From the NCBI RefSeq assembly GCF_002896965.1, contig NZ_LYMM01000027.1, forward strand, positions 1-64,000: a DNA stretch of 64,000 bases. The letters run 5' to 3'. Position numbers and translations under genes: made by a program. The stretch is from Novosphingobium guangzhouense. Its GTDB lineage: Bacteria; Pseudomonadota; Alphaproteobacteria; Sphingomonadales; Sphingomonadaceae. The notes under the pieces were generated by a model that was not told the origin of the DNA, searched no databases, and worked only from the letters and a program-made list of their open reading frames with translations. Position 1 is the first letter of the stretch. Each line of letters starts with the position of its first letter. Positions 52,118 to 62,217 of this stretch are shown here, in pieces.

Positions 52118-53629
52118 ATGGTCGCGCGGACTACCGCCGCGGCGCAAAGGGATGTTCCGGTAGCGATAAGCCGCTCATTCGGCACTCAACTGCCATGGGG
52201 CTCGCTTGCGCTATTCGTGCCGGTTGCCTTCGCGCTGCGGATCATGATGTTCGGCAAGCCGGCATTCCAGTCGGACGAGCAATTCTACCTTCTGGTGGCG
52301 CAACGCATGGCGCAGGGCGCCCTGCCCTACATCGATATATGGGACCGCAAGCCCTGGGGTCTGTTCGCGATCTATCGCGCCGCCTTTGCCCTGCCTTTCG
52401 ATCCCGTTCTTGGCTACCAGTTGCTTGGACTGATCTGCTCGGTTCTCACCGCGCTTGTCATCGAACGCATCGCGCACCTAATCGCCCCCCAGCGAGCCGC
52501 GCGCATGGCCGGGTTGGTCTACCTCTTGTGGCAGCCGGTTTTCAACGTAGCGCTCGGTCAGTCTCCGGTGTTCTACAACCTGCCGGTTGCCACGGCTGCG
52601 CTCATCGTCATGGAGGCCCACGCGCGAGCGCACGATGCCTCGCTTCCCCGCCGTGGGATGAAGGCCATGCTGCTGCTCGGGCTGGCGATGCAGATCAAGT
52701 ACAGTGTGGTCTTCGAAGGAGCTGCCTTTGGCCTGATGCTTCTGATACGTGGCCGGCTAGACGGCTGGTCAGGCCGGCAGGTTGCGCTCATCGGCATCAC
52801 ATGGATCAGCGTAGCGCTGGCTCCCACCGGAGTCGCATGGGCGGGCTACGCACTTGCGGGACATGGGGAAGCCTTCGCTCACGCCAACTTCACGTCCATC
52901 CTTGGACGGACGACGGACCTGCCGGAGGCATTTGCAAGACTGGCGAAGGAATGCGTAGCGCTGATCCCATTCGCCTTTGCCCTCCTGCTGGCGCCGTTCC
53001 GCCTGCCCCAGGTCCGGGGTATACGGCCGGCCGTCCTACCCTGCCTTCGTATCTGGGCGCTGGCCAGCCTGGGCGGATTCCTCGTCTTCGGCACCTGGTA
53101 CGATCACTATCTGGGGCCGGTGCTTGTTCCGTTATGCGCCCTTTCTGCTCCGGCGCTCGCACGCAACGACAAAGGCGAGCGCTGGTACGGCAACCTGCTG
53201 TCGGCTCTTGGCGTCATCGGCGCCATCATCGTCCCTGCCCTGCAAGTACGTGAGAAAGGCAGCGCCGCACAGTTCACTGCCGCCACGCATGATATCGCGC
53301 GCGAATTGCGTGGCCGCTGCCTCTACGTCTTCGAAGGAGACAGCGCGCTCTATCGCACCACCAATGCCTGCATCCCGACGCGCTTCGCCTACCCCAGCCA
53401 CCTCAACGCCATGAACGAGGCCAAGGCGCTTGGCATCAACCCGGCAGACGAAGTGCGGCGCATCATGGCCAGCCGCCCCGGCGTTGTAGTCATATCGCTT
53501 TCCGGGCGCCCGAACCGCGCCAATGACGAGACTCGCGCTATCGTCATGAAGGCGCTGCATCGCAATTATCGCGCTTACGCCGAAGTCACCCTGGGCACGC
53601 GCCGGTTCGGCCTCTGGAAACTCAAGTAA
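52118..53629 (+). CDS. GT-C-like polytopic membrane protein
   Basis: This 503-residue protein starts with GGAAAGGG upstream and has about ten hydrophobic segments. Its first large loop contains SDEQFYLLVAQRMAQGALPYIDIWD. The acidic pair just after the first helix, followed by GxxPYxDxWDRKP, is typical of GT-C glycosyltransferases that use polyprenyl-phosphate sugars (ArnT/PMT-like). The C-terminal 120 residues are soluble. It may glycosylate a lipid or envelope polymer. Acceptor and donor are unknown. An inverted repeat just after the stop (53629-53659) may serve as terminator. Confidence 0.82.
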   Translation: MVARTTAAAQRDVPVAISRSFGTQLPWGSLALFVPVAFALRIMMFGKPAFQSDEQFYLLVAQRMAQGALPYIDIWDRKPWGLFAIYRAAFALPFDPVLGYQLLGLICSVLTALVIERIAHLIAPQRAARMAGLVYLLWQPVFNVALGQSPVFYNLPVATAALIVMEAHARAHDASLPRRGMKAMLLLGLAMQIKYSVVFEGAAFGLMLLIRGRLDGWSGRQVALIGITWISVALAPTGVAWAGYALAGHGEAFAHANFTSILGRTTDLPEAFARLAKECVALIPFAFALLLAPFRLPQVRGIRPAVLPCLRIWALASLGGFLVFGTWYDHYLGPVLVPLCALSAPALARNDKGERWYGNLLSALGVIGAIIVPALQVREKGSAAQFTAATHDIARELRGRCLYVFEGDSALYRTTNACIPTRFAYPSHLNAMNEAKALGINPADEVRRIMASRPGVVVISLSGRPNRANDETRAIVMKALHRNYRAYAEVTLGTRRFGLWKLK

Positions 53630-53659
53630 CGGCACTCCCGACCGGAGTCGGAGTGCCGT
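53629..53659. terminator. Inverted repeat between convergent genes, possible terminator
   Basis: ACGGCACTCC (53629-53638) pairs with GGAGTGCCGT (53650-53659), a perfect 10-bp stem with an 11-base loop, between the GT-C-like gene (+) and the small HTH-like gene (-). There is no T-run, so termination strength is uncertain. Confidence 0.55.
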
Positions 53660-53667
53660 CACCCTGA

Positions 53668-53847
53668 TCAGCGTGCCTTGGCGATGTTCATCCCGTGCAG
53701 ACGGGCTGCATCCTTAGTCGATTCTTCAGTGCGATTAAGGGCCTTGGCGATTTCCTTGAGCCCCTTCCCTTTGCCCGCAAGGGTTTGCAGCTTCTGCAAT
53801 TCCTCGGGCTTCCAGGGCTGCTTGTGCTTGGCAACCTTGTCGCTCAT
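53668..53847 (-). CDS. 59-residue helix-turn-helix-like protein downstream of topA
   Basis: This gene is short enough to be missed by length cut-offs. Its ATG (53847) overlaps the topA stop (ATGA), so it is translated from the topA message. The sequence is WKPEELQKLQTLAGKGKG, then LKEIAKALNRTEESTKDAARLHGM. This has the spacing of a Myb/SANT- or GcrA-type trihelical DNA-binding unit: two helices, then a recognition helix after LNRTEES. Charge is strongly positive. The function is unknown, but a small nucleic-acid-binding partner of topoisomerase would be reasonable. Confidence 0.82.
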   Translation of the reverse strand: MSDKVAKHKQPWKPEELQKLQTLAGKGKGLKEIAKALNRTEESTKDAARLHGMNIAKAR

Positions 53848-56471
53848 TCTGCGGCCTCCTTCGACTTCTTGGCCGGAGCCTTCTTGGCTGCGGTCTTCTT
53901 AGCAGGCGCCTTCGCCGCAGTGTCCTTCTTGGCAGCATCCTTCGGGGCAGCAGCCTTCTTCGGAGCCGTCTTTTTCGGTGCGACCTTTTTCGCCGGTGCC
54001 TTCTTCTTGCCCTTGGCAGGGCCCTTCGCAGCCTTTTCATCGATCAGCACGATCGCCTGTTTGGCAGTCAGGTCTTCGGGCTTCTGGTCGCGCGGAAGCG
54101 TGGCGTTAGTGGTTCCGTCAGTCACATATGGGCCATAACGGCCCGCCATGACCTTGATCTCACCGCCCGAAGTGGGGTGAGCGCCCAGAACCTTGAGCGG
54201 CTCTGCCTTGGCACGTGAAGCTGCTCCGCCGCGGTTGGCGGCATCGGCCAGCATCGACACCGCGGCGTTCATTCCGGTGTCGAACACTTCCGCCGTCGAG
54301 CGCAGGCGTGCGTACTTGCCTTCATGGGCCAGATAGGGGCCATAACGCCCGATGCTGGCAGTGATATCCTTGCCCGTCTCCGGATGCGGACCGACCGTGC
54401 GCGGCAAGCTGAGCAACTTGATCGCCCATTCCAGCGTCAGTTCGTCGATATCCTTGGGAATCGAGGCGCGCTTGGCCTCCTTGCCTTCTCCCAGCTGGAT
54501 ATAGGGACCGAAACGCCCCGAACGGCGTGTGATCTCCATGCCGGTTTCGGGATCCTTGCCCAGCCCTTCGTCATCGCCACCATCGTTTGCACCGCCGGGC
54601 TGCGCGAACTTGCGGGTGAACTTGCACTCAGGGTAGTTCGAACAGGCCACAAAGGCACCATAACGGCCCCCACGCAGCGACAGGCGCCCCTCACCGCACT
54701 TGGGACAGACACGCGGGTCGGTGCCGTCAGCCTTGGGCGGGAACAGATAGTCGGACAGGAATTCGTCGAGCGCCTCGGTTACTTCCGAGGGCTTCTTTTC
54801 CATGACCTCATCGGACTTGGGCTTAAAGTCGCGCCAGAAAGCTTCGAGCAGCGCCTTCCATTCCTGACGGCCGCCCGACACGTCATCGAGTTCATCCTCC
54901 ATACCTGCAGTGAATTCATACGCCACATAGCGGGGGAAGAAGCGTTCGAGGAACGATGTCAGGAGTCGCCCGGTTTCCTCTGCAAAGAAACGGTTTTTCT
55001 CGGTCCGAACGTAAGCGCGGTCCTTGATGACCTGAATCGTTGCGGCATAGGTGGACGGACGCCCGATCCCCAGTTCTTCCAGCCGCTTGACGAGGCTCGC
55101 TTCAGAGAAACGCGGAGGCGGTTGCGTGAAGTGCTGTTCGGCGGTGATGTCCTTCTTGGCGGGCATGTCGCCTGCCTTCATGAAGGGCAGCAGGCCGCTT
55201 TCTTCATCATCGTCCGACTTGTTGTCGCGGCCTTCCTCGTAAACGGCAAGGAAGCCCGGAAACTTCACGACCTGCCCCGAGGCGCGCAGTTCGTTGCGGC
55301 CGGTGCCATCGCGCAGAGTGACGGTTGTGCGTTCAAGCTGGGCCGACGCCATCTGGCTGGCCATCGCGCGCTTGAAGATCAGATCATAAAGGCGTGCCTC
55401 ATCCCCCGAACCGAAACGATCCTTGGAAAAGTCGGTCGGGCGAATGGCCTCGTGCGCTTCCTGAGCATTCTTCGCCTTGGTTTCGTAATGGCGCGGCTTT
55501 TCGGGGACGAAATGGCCGGAGAAACGCTCGGCAATGGCGGCGCGGGCGGCTGAGATGGCGCTGGGGTCCATCTGCACGCCATCGGTACGCATGTAGGTGA
55601 TCGCGCCCGCTTCGTAGAGCGTCTGTGCCACCCGCATCGTCTGGCTGGCCGAGAAACCCAGCTTGCGCGCAGCCTCCTGTTGCAGCGTGGACGTGGTGAA
55701 GGGAGGCTGCGGGTTGCGGCGATGCGGCTTGGTTTCAACACCTTCGACCTTGAAGGCGCCCTGCTGCACCGCTGCCTTTGCGCGCATCGCCACGCCTTCG
55801 TCGCCAAGGCTCAGCCGGTCGAGCTTCTCGCCCTCGAACGTCACCAGCTTGGCGGTGAAGTCCGTACCGTCATGTGCCATCAGCGCGGCGACCGACCAGT
55901 ATTCCTGCGGCTTGAACGCCTCGATCTCACGCTCGCGGTCGACGATCAGACGCAGCGCAACCGACTGCACGCGGCCTGCGGACTTGGCACCGGGCAGCTT
56001 GCGCCACAGCACGGGAGAAAGCGTGAAACCGAACAGATAATCCAGCGCACGACGGGCAAGATACGCGTCGATCAGATCCTGATCGAGTTCGCGCGGGGCC
56101 TGCATGGCCTTGGTCACGGTTTCCTTGGTGATCGCGTTGAACGTCACCCGCTGCACGTCCTTGGGCAGCGCGCGGCGTTTGGCCAGCAGTTCCTTTACGT
56201 GCCACGAGATCGCCTCACCTTCGCGATCAGGGTCAGTCGCGAGGATCAGTCGGTCGGCTTCCTTGGCGGCATCGGTGATCGCCTTCACCTGCCGCTGCTT
56301 GTCGCCATAGAGTTCCCAGTCCATCGCGAATTCCTCGTCCGGGCGGACGGAGCCGTCCTTGGGCGGCAGGTCGCGGACGTGGCCGTAGCTGGCGAGAACC
56401 TTGTAGTCCTTGCCCAGATACTTTTCGATGGTCTTTGCCTTGGCGGGCGATTCGACGATGACTAACTGCAT
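53844..56471 (-). CDS. topA: DNA topoisomerase I
   Basis: This type IA enzyme relaxes negative supercoils. 875 residues: N-terminal TOPRIM (IVESPAKAKTIEKYLG, ATDPDREGEAISWH), active-site Tyr293 in AITYMRTDG, and a zinc-finger-like CPKCGEGRL then ACSNYPECKF. Several topo-C-repeat units follow (GRFGPYIQLG, GRYGPYLAHE, GRYGPYVTDG). A tail of about 55 residues is rich in Lys/Ala/Pro and resembles histone H1 tails; such tails are common in sphingomonad and other GC-rich topA genes. It overlaps a tiny HTH-like gene at its 3' end. Confidence 0.96.
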   Translation of the reverse strand: MQLVIVESPAKAKTIEKYLGKDYKVLASYGHVRDLPPKDGSVRPDEEFAMDWELYGDKQRQVKAITDAAKEADRLILATDPDREGEAISWHVKELLAKRRALPKDVQRVTFNAITKETVTKAMQAPRELDQDLIDAYLARRALDYLFGFTLSPVLWRKLPGAKSAGRVQSVALRLIVDREREIEAFKPQEYWSVAALMAHDGTDFTAKLVTFEGEKLDRLSLGDEGVAMRAKAAVQQGAFKVEGVETKPHRRNPQPPFTTSTLQQEAARKLGFSASQTMRVAQTLYEAGAITYMRTDGVQMDPSAISAARAAIAERFSGHFVPEKPRHYETKAKNAQEAHEAIRPTDFSKDRFGSGDEARLYDLIFKRAMASQMASAQLERTTVTLRDGTGRNELRASGQVVKFPGFLAVYEEGRDNKSDDDEESGLLPFMKAGDMPAKKDITAEQHFTQPPPRFSEASLVKRLEELGIGRPSTYAATIQVIKDRAYVRTEKNRFFAEETGRLLTSFLERFFPRYVAYEFTAGMEDELDDVSGGRQEWKALLEAFWRDFKPKSDEVMEKKPSEVTEALDEFLSDYLFPPKADGTDPRVCPKCGEGRLSLRGGRYGAFVACSNYPECKFTRKFAQPGGANDGGDDEGLGKDPETGMEITRRSGRFGPYIQLGEGKEAKRASIPKDIDELTLEWAIKLLSLPRTVGPHPETGKDITASIGRYGPYLAHEGKYARLRSTAEVFDTGMNAAVSMLADAANRGGAASRAKAEPLKVLGAHPTSGGEIKVMAGRYGPYVTDGTTNATLPRDQKPEDLTAKQAIVLIDEKAAKGPAKGKKKAPAKKVAPKKTAPKKAAAPKDAAKKDTAAKAPAKKTAAKKAPAKKSKEAAE

Positions 56472-56582
56472 TTCAGACTTTCTTATTGCCCCTCACGTAC
56501 ACGTACGCGCACAGGTGTATGCGCATAGGGTGGGAAGGCTTGGGGGCTTTCGTCAACCCTCGTGGCGACGCTCCCCCTGCAT

Positions 56583-57218
56583 TCAGGCGAAGACGTTGTC
56601 GAGGTCACTGGCCTCGCTTCTTGACAATCGGAAGGCAGCCACCGCCACAAGCGAGGCGACGATAGAGTAGACTGCCGTAAAAAGGTTGGGCGTAACGGAA
56701 ACTGCCAGGGGCGGGAAATCGGCGACATAGTCCTGCCCGACCTCCAGCCCGACCAATACGGCGCCAAGGATGGCAGCGTTGATGGCATATGCGATCGCGA
56801 TCGGCAGCCAGCAGTCCGCAGTGGCTGTCCAGCTCGACGAAAGCGATTCCTGCGAACGGTTGTCCTCGACGATGATGAAAGCGGGAACAAGCGACCAGCG
56901 CGCCATCAGAAACAGGCCGGGCAGGACCAGCAGGACAAAGCCAAGCATGATGCCAAGACCCGACAAAAGCTGCGCCACGAACAGCGACCCGAGCCGCCAA
57001 CGCTCTCCCCAGTGGCCAAGCAGCCGCTGCAGGACCGCATAATCGAAAATCAGCGCGACTATGCTGCCGACGAATATCGTCGTCGTAGGCGAAACCATGT
57101 CTGACGCTGTGTAAATCACAGCCTGCAGCATGCCGATCACAATCAGGAACGGCAGGTTTTGCCCGGCGATGACGGCGATCTCGCGCGTCAAATCGCCGAC
57201 GCTGAACCGTGAATTCAT
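56583..57218 (-). CDS. Multi-pass membrane protein of unknown function
   Basis: This 211-residue protein has about six hydrophobic segments. The central sequence LPGLFLMARWSLVPAFIIVED followed by SLSSSWTATA resembles the YciC/glycerophosphodiesterase-membrane-domain group, which has no settled function. The gene starts 11 bases after dprA on the same strand and lies 111 bases before topA, so it is probably co-transcribed with plsY-dprA. Confidence 0.75.
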   Translation of the reverse strand: MNSRFSVGDLTREIAVIAGQNLPFLIVIGMLQAVIYTASDMVSPTTTIFVGSIVALIFDYAVLQRLLGHWGERWRLGSLFVAQLLSGLGIMLGFVLLVLPGLFLMARWSLVPAFIIVEDNRSQESLSSSWTATADCWLPIAIAYAINAAILGAVLVGLEVGQDYVADFPPLAVSVTPNLFTAVYSIVASLVAVAAFRLSRSEASDLDNVFA

Positions 57219-57229
57219 TCTCGTCCCCC

Positions 57230-58345
57230 TTACCCCAGACTAACCCGCCCGCCCGCATGGCGTACCAGATCCCCCCTTAGTTCCAGCTCGACGAGCGCCA
57301 GTTGAACGGCGGACGGCGACGCGCCTGACTGACGGATCAGTTCGTCCACGCCAACCGGAGCGGTCGTCAGCAATCCGGCGATGTCACAGGATGCATCGAC
57401 CTGCGCGGCGGGCTGGCCTTCAATCCAGAAGACCGGCGATTCGCGCAATGTCGTGCGCGCCACGCCGGAAAAGTCCGTCAGTTCCTCGATCACGTCATGC
57501 GCAGTCTGCACAAGCGTCGCGCCGTCACGGATCAACTGGTTGCAGCCATGGGCGCGGGCGTCGAGCGGAGACCCAGGGATCGCCATGACCTGCCGCCCCA
57601 TTTCGCCGGCAAGCCGTGCGGTGATGAGCGAACCGGACTTCGGCGCAGCCTCGACCACTACCGTGCCCAGACATAGTCCGGCGATGATGCGATTGCGCGC
57701 GGGAAAGTTACGTGCCAGCGGCTCGGCGCCGGGCGGCTGCTCTGCCAGCAGCAGGGCACGCGTTGCGATTTCCTCCTGCAGTGCCGCATGCTCGGGTGGA
57801 TAGATCACGTCGATGCCGCTGGCGATTACGCCGACGGTCGCGCCAGCCCCGGCTCCGGCCAGCGCACCTTGATGTGCCGCGCCGTCTATCCCCCTCGCCA
57901 GCCCTGACACGACCGTCCAGCCCTCTGCCTCCAGTCCATGCGCAAATTCCCGCGCCAGACGGATAGCAGCCGCCGACGCATTTCGTGCGCCGACAATCGC
58001 CACGCAGGGCCGCGCCAGCACCGAAAGGTCGCCGCGCCAGGTCAGGATCGGAGGCGCACCCTCCGTTTCCGCCAGCAGGCGAGGATAATCGGGCGAATCA
58101 TGGAAAAGATAGCGGGCGCCCGCCTTGCGGGTAGCGGCGATCTCATCGTGGATACGCCATTCATCCGCCGGCTTGTAAGCGCGACCAGAGCGTCCTGCGA
58201 CGTCGGGCAAGGCGGCGATAGCCTTCGCCGCATCGCCGAAACGCGCGATGAGATGCCGGTACGTCATGGGCCCTACATTGGGCGAGCGCAACAGCCGGAT
58301 GCGGGCGAAGGCCTCTTCCTGCGAAAGACCGCCCGATCCGCTCAC
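57230..58345 (-). CDS. dprA: DNA processing protein DprA/Smf
   Basis: DprA loads RecA on incoming single-stranded DNA during natural transformation. It is 371 residues from a GTG at 58345 that overlaps the plsY stop (GTGA). The Rossmann-like core shows [26 protein letters not shown]-like [12 protein letters not shown] and [11 protein letters not shown]. The N-terminal helix-hairpin-like segment ([12 protein letters not shown]) and the C-terminal winged helix ([15 protein letters not shown]) are both present, giving the full three-part architecture. A longer frame to 58699 runs through plsY and is rejected. Confidence 0.95.
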   Translation of the reverse strand: MSGSGGLSQEEAFARIRLLRSPNVGPMTYRHLIARFGDAAKAIAALPDVAGRSGRAYKPADEWRIHDEIAATRKAGARYLFHDSPDYPRLLAETEGAPPILTWRGDLSVLARPCVAIVGARNASAAAIRLAREFAHGLEAEGWTVVSGLARGIDGAAHQGALAGAGAGATVGVIASGIDVIYPPEHAALQEEIATRALLLAEQPPGAEPLARNFPARNRIIAGLCLGTVVVEAAPKSGSLITARLAGEMGRQVMAIPGSPLDARAHGCNQLIRDGATLVQTAHDVIEELTDFSGVARTTLRESPVFWIEGQPAAQVDASCDIAGLLTTAPVGVDELIRQSGASPSAVQLALVELELRGDLVRHAGGRVSLG

Positions 58346-58929
58346 TTGTTCTTGCCGCCCCCGACGCGCGGCTCCGTGCCCGTCCGCAAACGGCCGATAT
58401 TCTCGCGATGCAAATACAGCACCAGCAGGGCGATGACGGTGAGCACTAGCCCCGCCTGCGGGTAGCCCAGTACGAATGCCGCCAGCGGGGCGACGACCGC
58501 TGCAGCCATTCCTGCAACCGAAGAGATGCGCACCGTCGCCAGCAGCCCCAGCCACGTCACCGCATAAGCCAGGCCCACCGGCCATGCGAGCCCGAAGGCG
58601 ACGCCCGCTGTAGTGGCAACGCCCTTGCCCCCCTTGAACTTCAGCCAGACAGGGAAGCAATGACCAAGGAACGCGCCCAGCGCGGCCACCGGCGCCCACT
58701 CGGGCCAGAAGTGTGCAGCAATCAGCACCGCCGCCAAGCCCTTGAGCAGATCAAGCAGTAGCGTCGCAGCGGCCAGACCCTTGCGGCCGGTGCGCAGCAC
58801 GTTGGTTGCCCCGATGTTGCCCGAACCGATCGAGCGCAAATCGCCCGCCCCGGTCGCACGGGTAAGGAGGAGACCGAAGGGCACCGATCCGAGGAGGTAG
58901 CCGAGTAAGAGAGGAAGAATCCAAGCCAT
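58342..58929 (-). CDS. plsY: Glycerol-3-phosphate acyltransferase PlsY
   Basis: This 195-residue integral membrane enzyme transfers acyl from acyl-phosphate to glycerol-3-phosphate, the first step of phospholipid synthesis. Three cytoplasmic motifs are present: [31 protein letters not shown], and the C-terminal [14 protein letters not shown]. It is the first gene of the plsY-dprA-membrane protein group and overlaps dprA by 4 bases. The divergent murI starts about 107 bases away. Confidence 0.96.
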   Translation of the reverse strand: MAWILPLLLGYLLGSVPFGLLLTRATGAGDLRSIGSGNIGATNVLRTGRKGLAAATLLLDLLKGLAAVLIAAHFWPEWAPVAALGAFLGHCFPVWLKFKGGKGVATTAGVAFGLAWPVGLAYAVTWLGLLATVRISSVAGMAAAVVAPLAAFVLGYPQAGLVLTVIALLVLYLHRENIGRLRTGTEPRVGGGKNK

Positions 58930-59036
58930 GTCACGCGCCTTAGCGCCCTATCGCGCTTTGCAGAAGACAGGTTGCAGCATTCGACGTTGCGGGAACAACC
59001 CCCGGGCGGTTAACAGGTGGCAAGGTCCAGGGATTG

Positions 59037-59888
59037 ATGATGACTTCCGATATCAAGAGCGTGCCGCAAAGGTCCGCCGACATGTTCGACAAGGTAGATG
59101 CGACCGCACCGATCCTGCTCTTCGATTCGGGCGTGGGCGGCCTCAGCGTGCTTGAAGAAGTGCGCAAAGTGCTGCCTGACGCGCCGATAATCTACGCTGC
59201 CGACACTGCCGGCCTGCCTTACGGCACCAAAACCGAAGCGCAGATCGCCGCAAGGGTCGCGGGGCTTCTTGGCCGCATGACCGAACGGCTGCGCCCGCGC
59301 CTTGTCTGCATCGCCTGCAATACCGCCTCCACGATCGCGCTGGGCATGGTGCGTGAAGTGCTGGAAGTTCCGATCGTCGGCACCGTGCCCGCGATCAAGC
59401 CCGCTGCCGCGATGACGCAAACGGGCGTGATCGGCCTGCTTGGCACCGAAGCGACGATCCGGCAGGCCTATGTGGACCGGCTCGAACACGAATTCGCGGC
59501 CGACAAGCGCCTGCTGCGCCACGGTGCGCCGGGCCTTGTCGAAGCGGCAGAGGCCAAGCTGCGCGGCGAGCGAGTGGATCCTGCGCTCATCCGCCAGGCC
59601 GCCGAAGCGCTGCGCGCGCAGCCAGACGGCAATCGGATCGATACCGTGGTGCTGGCCTGCACCCACTTTCCTCTGGTCGAGACCGAACTGGCCGAGGCAT
59701 TCGGTCCCGGAGTGCGTTTCGTGCATGGTGCGCAGGGTATTGCACGACAGCTGGCCCGTCTCACCGCAGGGCAGGAATACTCTCGCCAAGGCCCTGACCT
59801 CGCGCTATTTACCGGCCAGGGAGACATGCCCGATGCCTATGCTGACAAGCTTGCGCAATACGGGCTTTTGAGGATCGAGAGGTTTTGA
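59037..59888 (+). CDS. murI: Glutamate racemase
   Basis: MurI makes D-glutamate for peptidoglycan. 283 residues from the ATG at 59037 (a second ATG follows at once, and a TTG at 59034 is also in frame). The catalytic pieces are FDSGVGGLSV with Asp, ACNTAST with the first Cys, and ACTHFPL with the second Cys and His. Before the first motif is an unusual 20-residue N-terminal extension. The stop overlaps the TTG start of the next gene. Confidence 0.95.
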   Translation: MMTSDIKSVPQRSADMFDKVDATAPILLFDSGVGGLSVLEEVRKVLPDAPIIYAADTAGLPYGTKTEAQIAARVAGLLGRMTERLRPRLVCIACNTASTIALGMVREVLEVPIVGTVPAIKPAAAMTQTGVIGLLGTEATIRQAYVDRLEHEFAADKRLLRHGAPGLVEAAEAKLRGERVDPALIRQAAEALRAQPDGNRIDTVVLACTHFPLVETELAEAFGPGVRFVHGAQGIARQLARLTAGQEYSRQGPDLALFTGQGDMPDAYADKLAQYGLLRIERF

Positions 59889-60709
59889 CGCGACGACTCA
59901 ATTTATGGTTGTTGTCGGTACTGCTCATCATCGCCATCCCCTACTACTGGTTCCTGGTAGATGCCGGGCCGGGGCCGGGGCGTAACGATGCGAAGGCAGT
60001 GCCGCTGACCATTTCATCTCTGCGCGATCTGGCTGCGGCAAAGGAAGGCCAACGTCCCATCGAACTGCGCGTGGAAACAGTCGGCCTGCGCATGACTTCA
60101 CGCAATATGCTCGTCGCTGGAGGCGGGCTGCGGCAAGTCCCCAACATCATCCGCGCTTATGAATTCATTGTGCCCGGCGGCGGCCCCATCCTCATCGATG
60201 CGGGTATTTCGCGCGCTTCAGCCAAAGCGCATGATTTCGAGAAGTTCGACGCAGCGGCACAGTCCCGTATCGATCTGGCTTTGTCGAAAGCGTCTCACAC
60301 GGTCCTTCTTGCCGACAAGCCGCCCCACAACGGAGGGCACGAGGCGGGTACTCGCCGGGCAGGCAAGGAACTCGGACCGGCCGGCAGCGCCCCCTATGCG
60401 ATAGCTCCCGGCGTGGTCGTGATCCCGACTGGTAAAGTCGCGCCGGGGTCGCAGATGGTGTACGTCCGACTGGCGGACGATCGCGAGTACCTGTTCGCCG
60501 GCGATGTCGCCAAGCTTGCGGTCAACTGGAAGGAACTGCGCCTTCCTGCCCGCATCGCCACCCGCGACGAAGCGCCATCGTTCCGTCGGGAAAACCTTTG
60601 CTGGTTGATGACGATCAATGCCTTGCACCGCGCGGCGCCCCAGATGACGGTGGTCGCGGGACACGAACCTTCGGATATCCCGTTTTCCGCAGGCACGTTT
60701 TCCGATTAG
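59885..60709 (+). CDS. Degenerate metallo-beta-lactamase-fold membrane-anchored protein
   Basis: This is a 274-residue protein starting with TTG inside the murI stop. An N-terminal hydrophobic helix ([19 protein letters not shown]) anchors the rest in the periplasm. The later part has the outline of a metallo-beta-lactamase fold: [11 protein letters not shown], then LFAGDVA and VVAGHEPSD. The canonical HxHxDH metal site is not there. At its place is [14 protein letters not shown], so metal binding is probably lost or changed. The function is unknown. Confidence 0.72.
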   Translation: MTRRLNLWLLSVLLIIAIPYYWFLVDAGPGPGRNDAKAVPLTISSLRDLAAAKEGQRPIELRVETVGLRMTSRNMLVAGGGLRQVPNIIRAYEFIVPGGGPILIDAGISRASAKAHDFEKFDAAAQSRIDLALSKASHTVLLADKPPHNGGHEAGTRRAGKELGPAGSAPYAIAPGVVVIPTGKVAPGSQMVYVRLADDREYLFAGDVAKLAVNWKELRLPARIATRDEAPSFRRENLCWLMTINALHRAAPQMTVVAGHEPSDIPFSAGTFSD

Positions 60710-60837
60710 CCCTCAGGTACAAGCGACTGGCAATGAGAGACGCGATAAGCTATTGGCCCCAGCAAATGCAGTCCGGACAACGGACGCGACGCTTTGGGCA
60801 GGCGCCGGAACAGGCAAGGCAGGACAAAGTCGACACC

Positions 60838-62052
60838 GTGAACTACGAGCACATTTTCGACCAGGCGATTGAGCGCCTTCACTCCGAAGGGCGCTACCGC
60901 GTCTTCATCGACATCCTGCGCAACAAGGGCGCCTATCCGAACGCACGGTGTTTCGCCGGCCACAACGGTCCGAAGCCGATCACTGTATGGTGTTCGAACG
61001 ACTATCTTGCGATGGGCCAGCACCCCAAGGTTATCGAGGCCATGGAAGAAGCGCTACATGATGTGGGCGCAGGATCTGGCGGCACCCGCAACATCGGTGG
61101 CAATACCCATTATCACGTGGATCTCGAACGCGAACTGGCCGATCTTCACGGCAAGCAGGGCGCACTGCTGTTCACTTCGGGCTATGTCTCGAACGACGCC
61201 ACACTGTCTACGCTGGCCAAGCTACTGCCAGGCTGCGTGATTTTCTCGGACGAATTGAACCACGCCAGCATGATTGCGGGCATCCGCAATTCGGGCTGCG
61301 AGAAGAAGGTCTGGCGCCATAACGACCTTGAACATCTTGAAGAACTTCTGGCCGAAACAGATCCCAACCTGCCCAAGCTGATCGCCTTCGAATCGGTCTA
61401 TTCGATGGATGGTGACGTCGCCCCGATCCACGCGATCTGCGACCTGGCGGAAAAGTACAACGCCCTCACCTACATCGACGAAGTCCATGCTGTCGGCATG
61501 TACGGCCCGCGCGGTGGCGGCATCACCGATCGTGACGAGGCGGCCCACCGCATCGACATCATCGAGGGGACGCTCGGCAAGGCATTTGGCGTGATGGGCG
61601 GCTACATCGCCACCAATACCAAGATCATCGACTGCATTCGTTCCTATGCCCCCGGCTTCATCTTCACCACGTCGCTGTCGCCGGTGCTGGTCGCGGGTGT
61701 GCTCGCATCCGTGCGCCACCTCAAGAGTTCCAGCGTGGAGCGGGATGGCCAGCAGCGCTCTGCGGCAATGATGAAGCAGATGTTCCGCGATGCGGGGTTG
61801 CCGGTGATGGATTCGGTTACGCACATCGTCCCGCTCATGGTGGGCGACCCGGTGCGCGCCAAGCAGATCAGCGATATCCTGCTCGCAGAATATGGCGCCT
61901 ATGTGCAGCCAATCAATTTCCCGACCGTGCCGCGCGGCACCGAACGCCTGCGTTTCACCCCCGGCCCCGCACACACCGAAGAGATGATGCGCGAACTGAC
62001 CGACGCACTCGTCGAAATCTGGGACCGACTGGAAATGCGCCTCGCCGCCTGA
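60838..62052 (+). CDS. hemA: 5-aminolevulinate synthase
   Basis: This PLP enzyme makes 5-aminolevulinate from glycine and succinyl-CoA (the Shemin pathway of alphaproteobacteria). It is 404 residues from a GTG at 60838, giving the usual start [20 protein letters not shown]. The PLP Lys248 is in [13 protein letters not shown], and [11 protein letters not shown] carries the cofactor Asp. Frames upstream (to 60598 or 60733) lack homologous sequence. It draws succinyl-CoA, the product of the propionate cluster earlier in the window. A terminator follows. Confidence 0.95.
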   Translation: MNYEHIFDQAIERLHSEGRYRVFIDILRNKGAYPNARCFAGHNGPKPITVWCSNDYLAMGQHPKVIEAMEEALHDVGAGSGGTRNIGGNTHYHVDLERELADLHGKQGALLFTSGYVSNDATLSTLAKLLPGCVIFSDELNHASMIAGIRNSGCEKKVWRHNDLEHLEELLAETDPNLPKLIAFESVYSMDGDVAPIHAICDLAEKYNALTYIDEVHAVGMYGPRGGGITDRDEAAHRIDIIEGTLGKAFGVMGGYIATNTKIIDCIRSYAPGFIFTTSLSPVLVAGVLASVRHLKSSSVERDGQQRSAAMMKQMFRDAGLPVMDSVTHIVPLMVGDPVRAKQISDILLAEYGAYVQPINFPTVPRGTERLRFTPGPAHTEEMMRELTDALVEIWDRLEMRLAA

Positions 62053-62097
62053 GCGGCTGCGTATCACGCGCAAGCAGTTGCAAGATATTCCAGTCCG

Positions 62098-62132
62098 AAA
62101 GGCCCCTCTCATTACGTGGGGGGCCTTTTTTC
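62098..62132 (+). terminator. Rho-independent terminator after hemA
   Basis: The stem AAGGCCCC / GGGGCCTT has a loop of about ten bases and is followed by TTTTTT. Confidence 0.85.
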
Positions 62133-62217
62133 TTATGCCCTGCGTTCCCAAGTGCACATCCGTTGCGGCGCAGCCCTGCGCGCCCTCTCCTGCAACGAAA
62201 TGACCAGAGGACCATCC

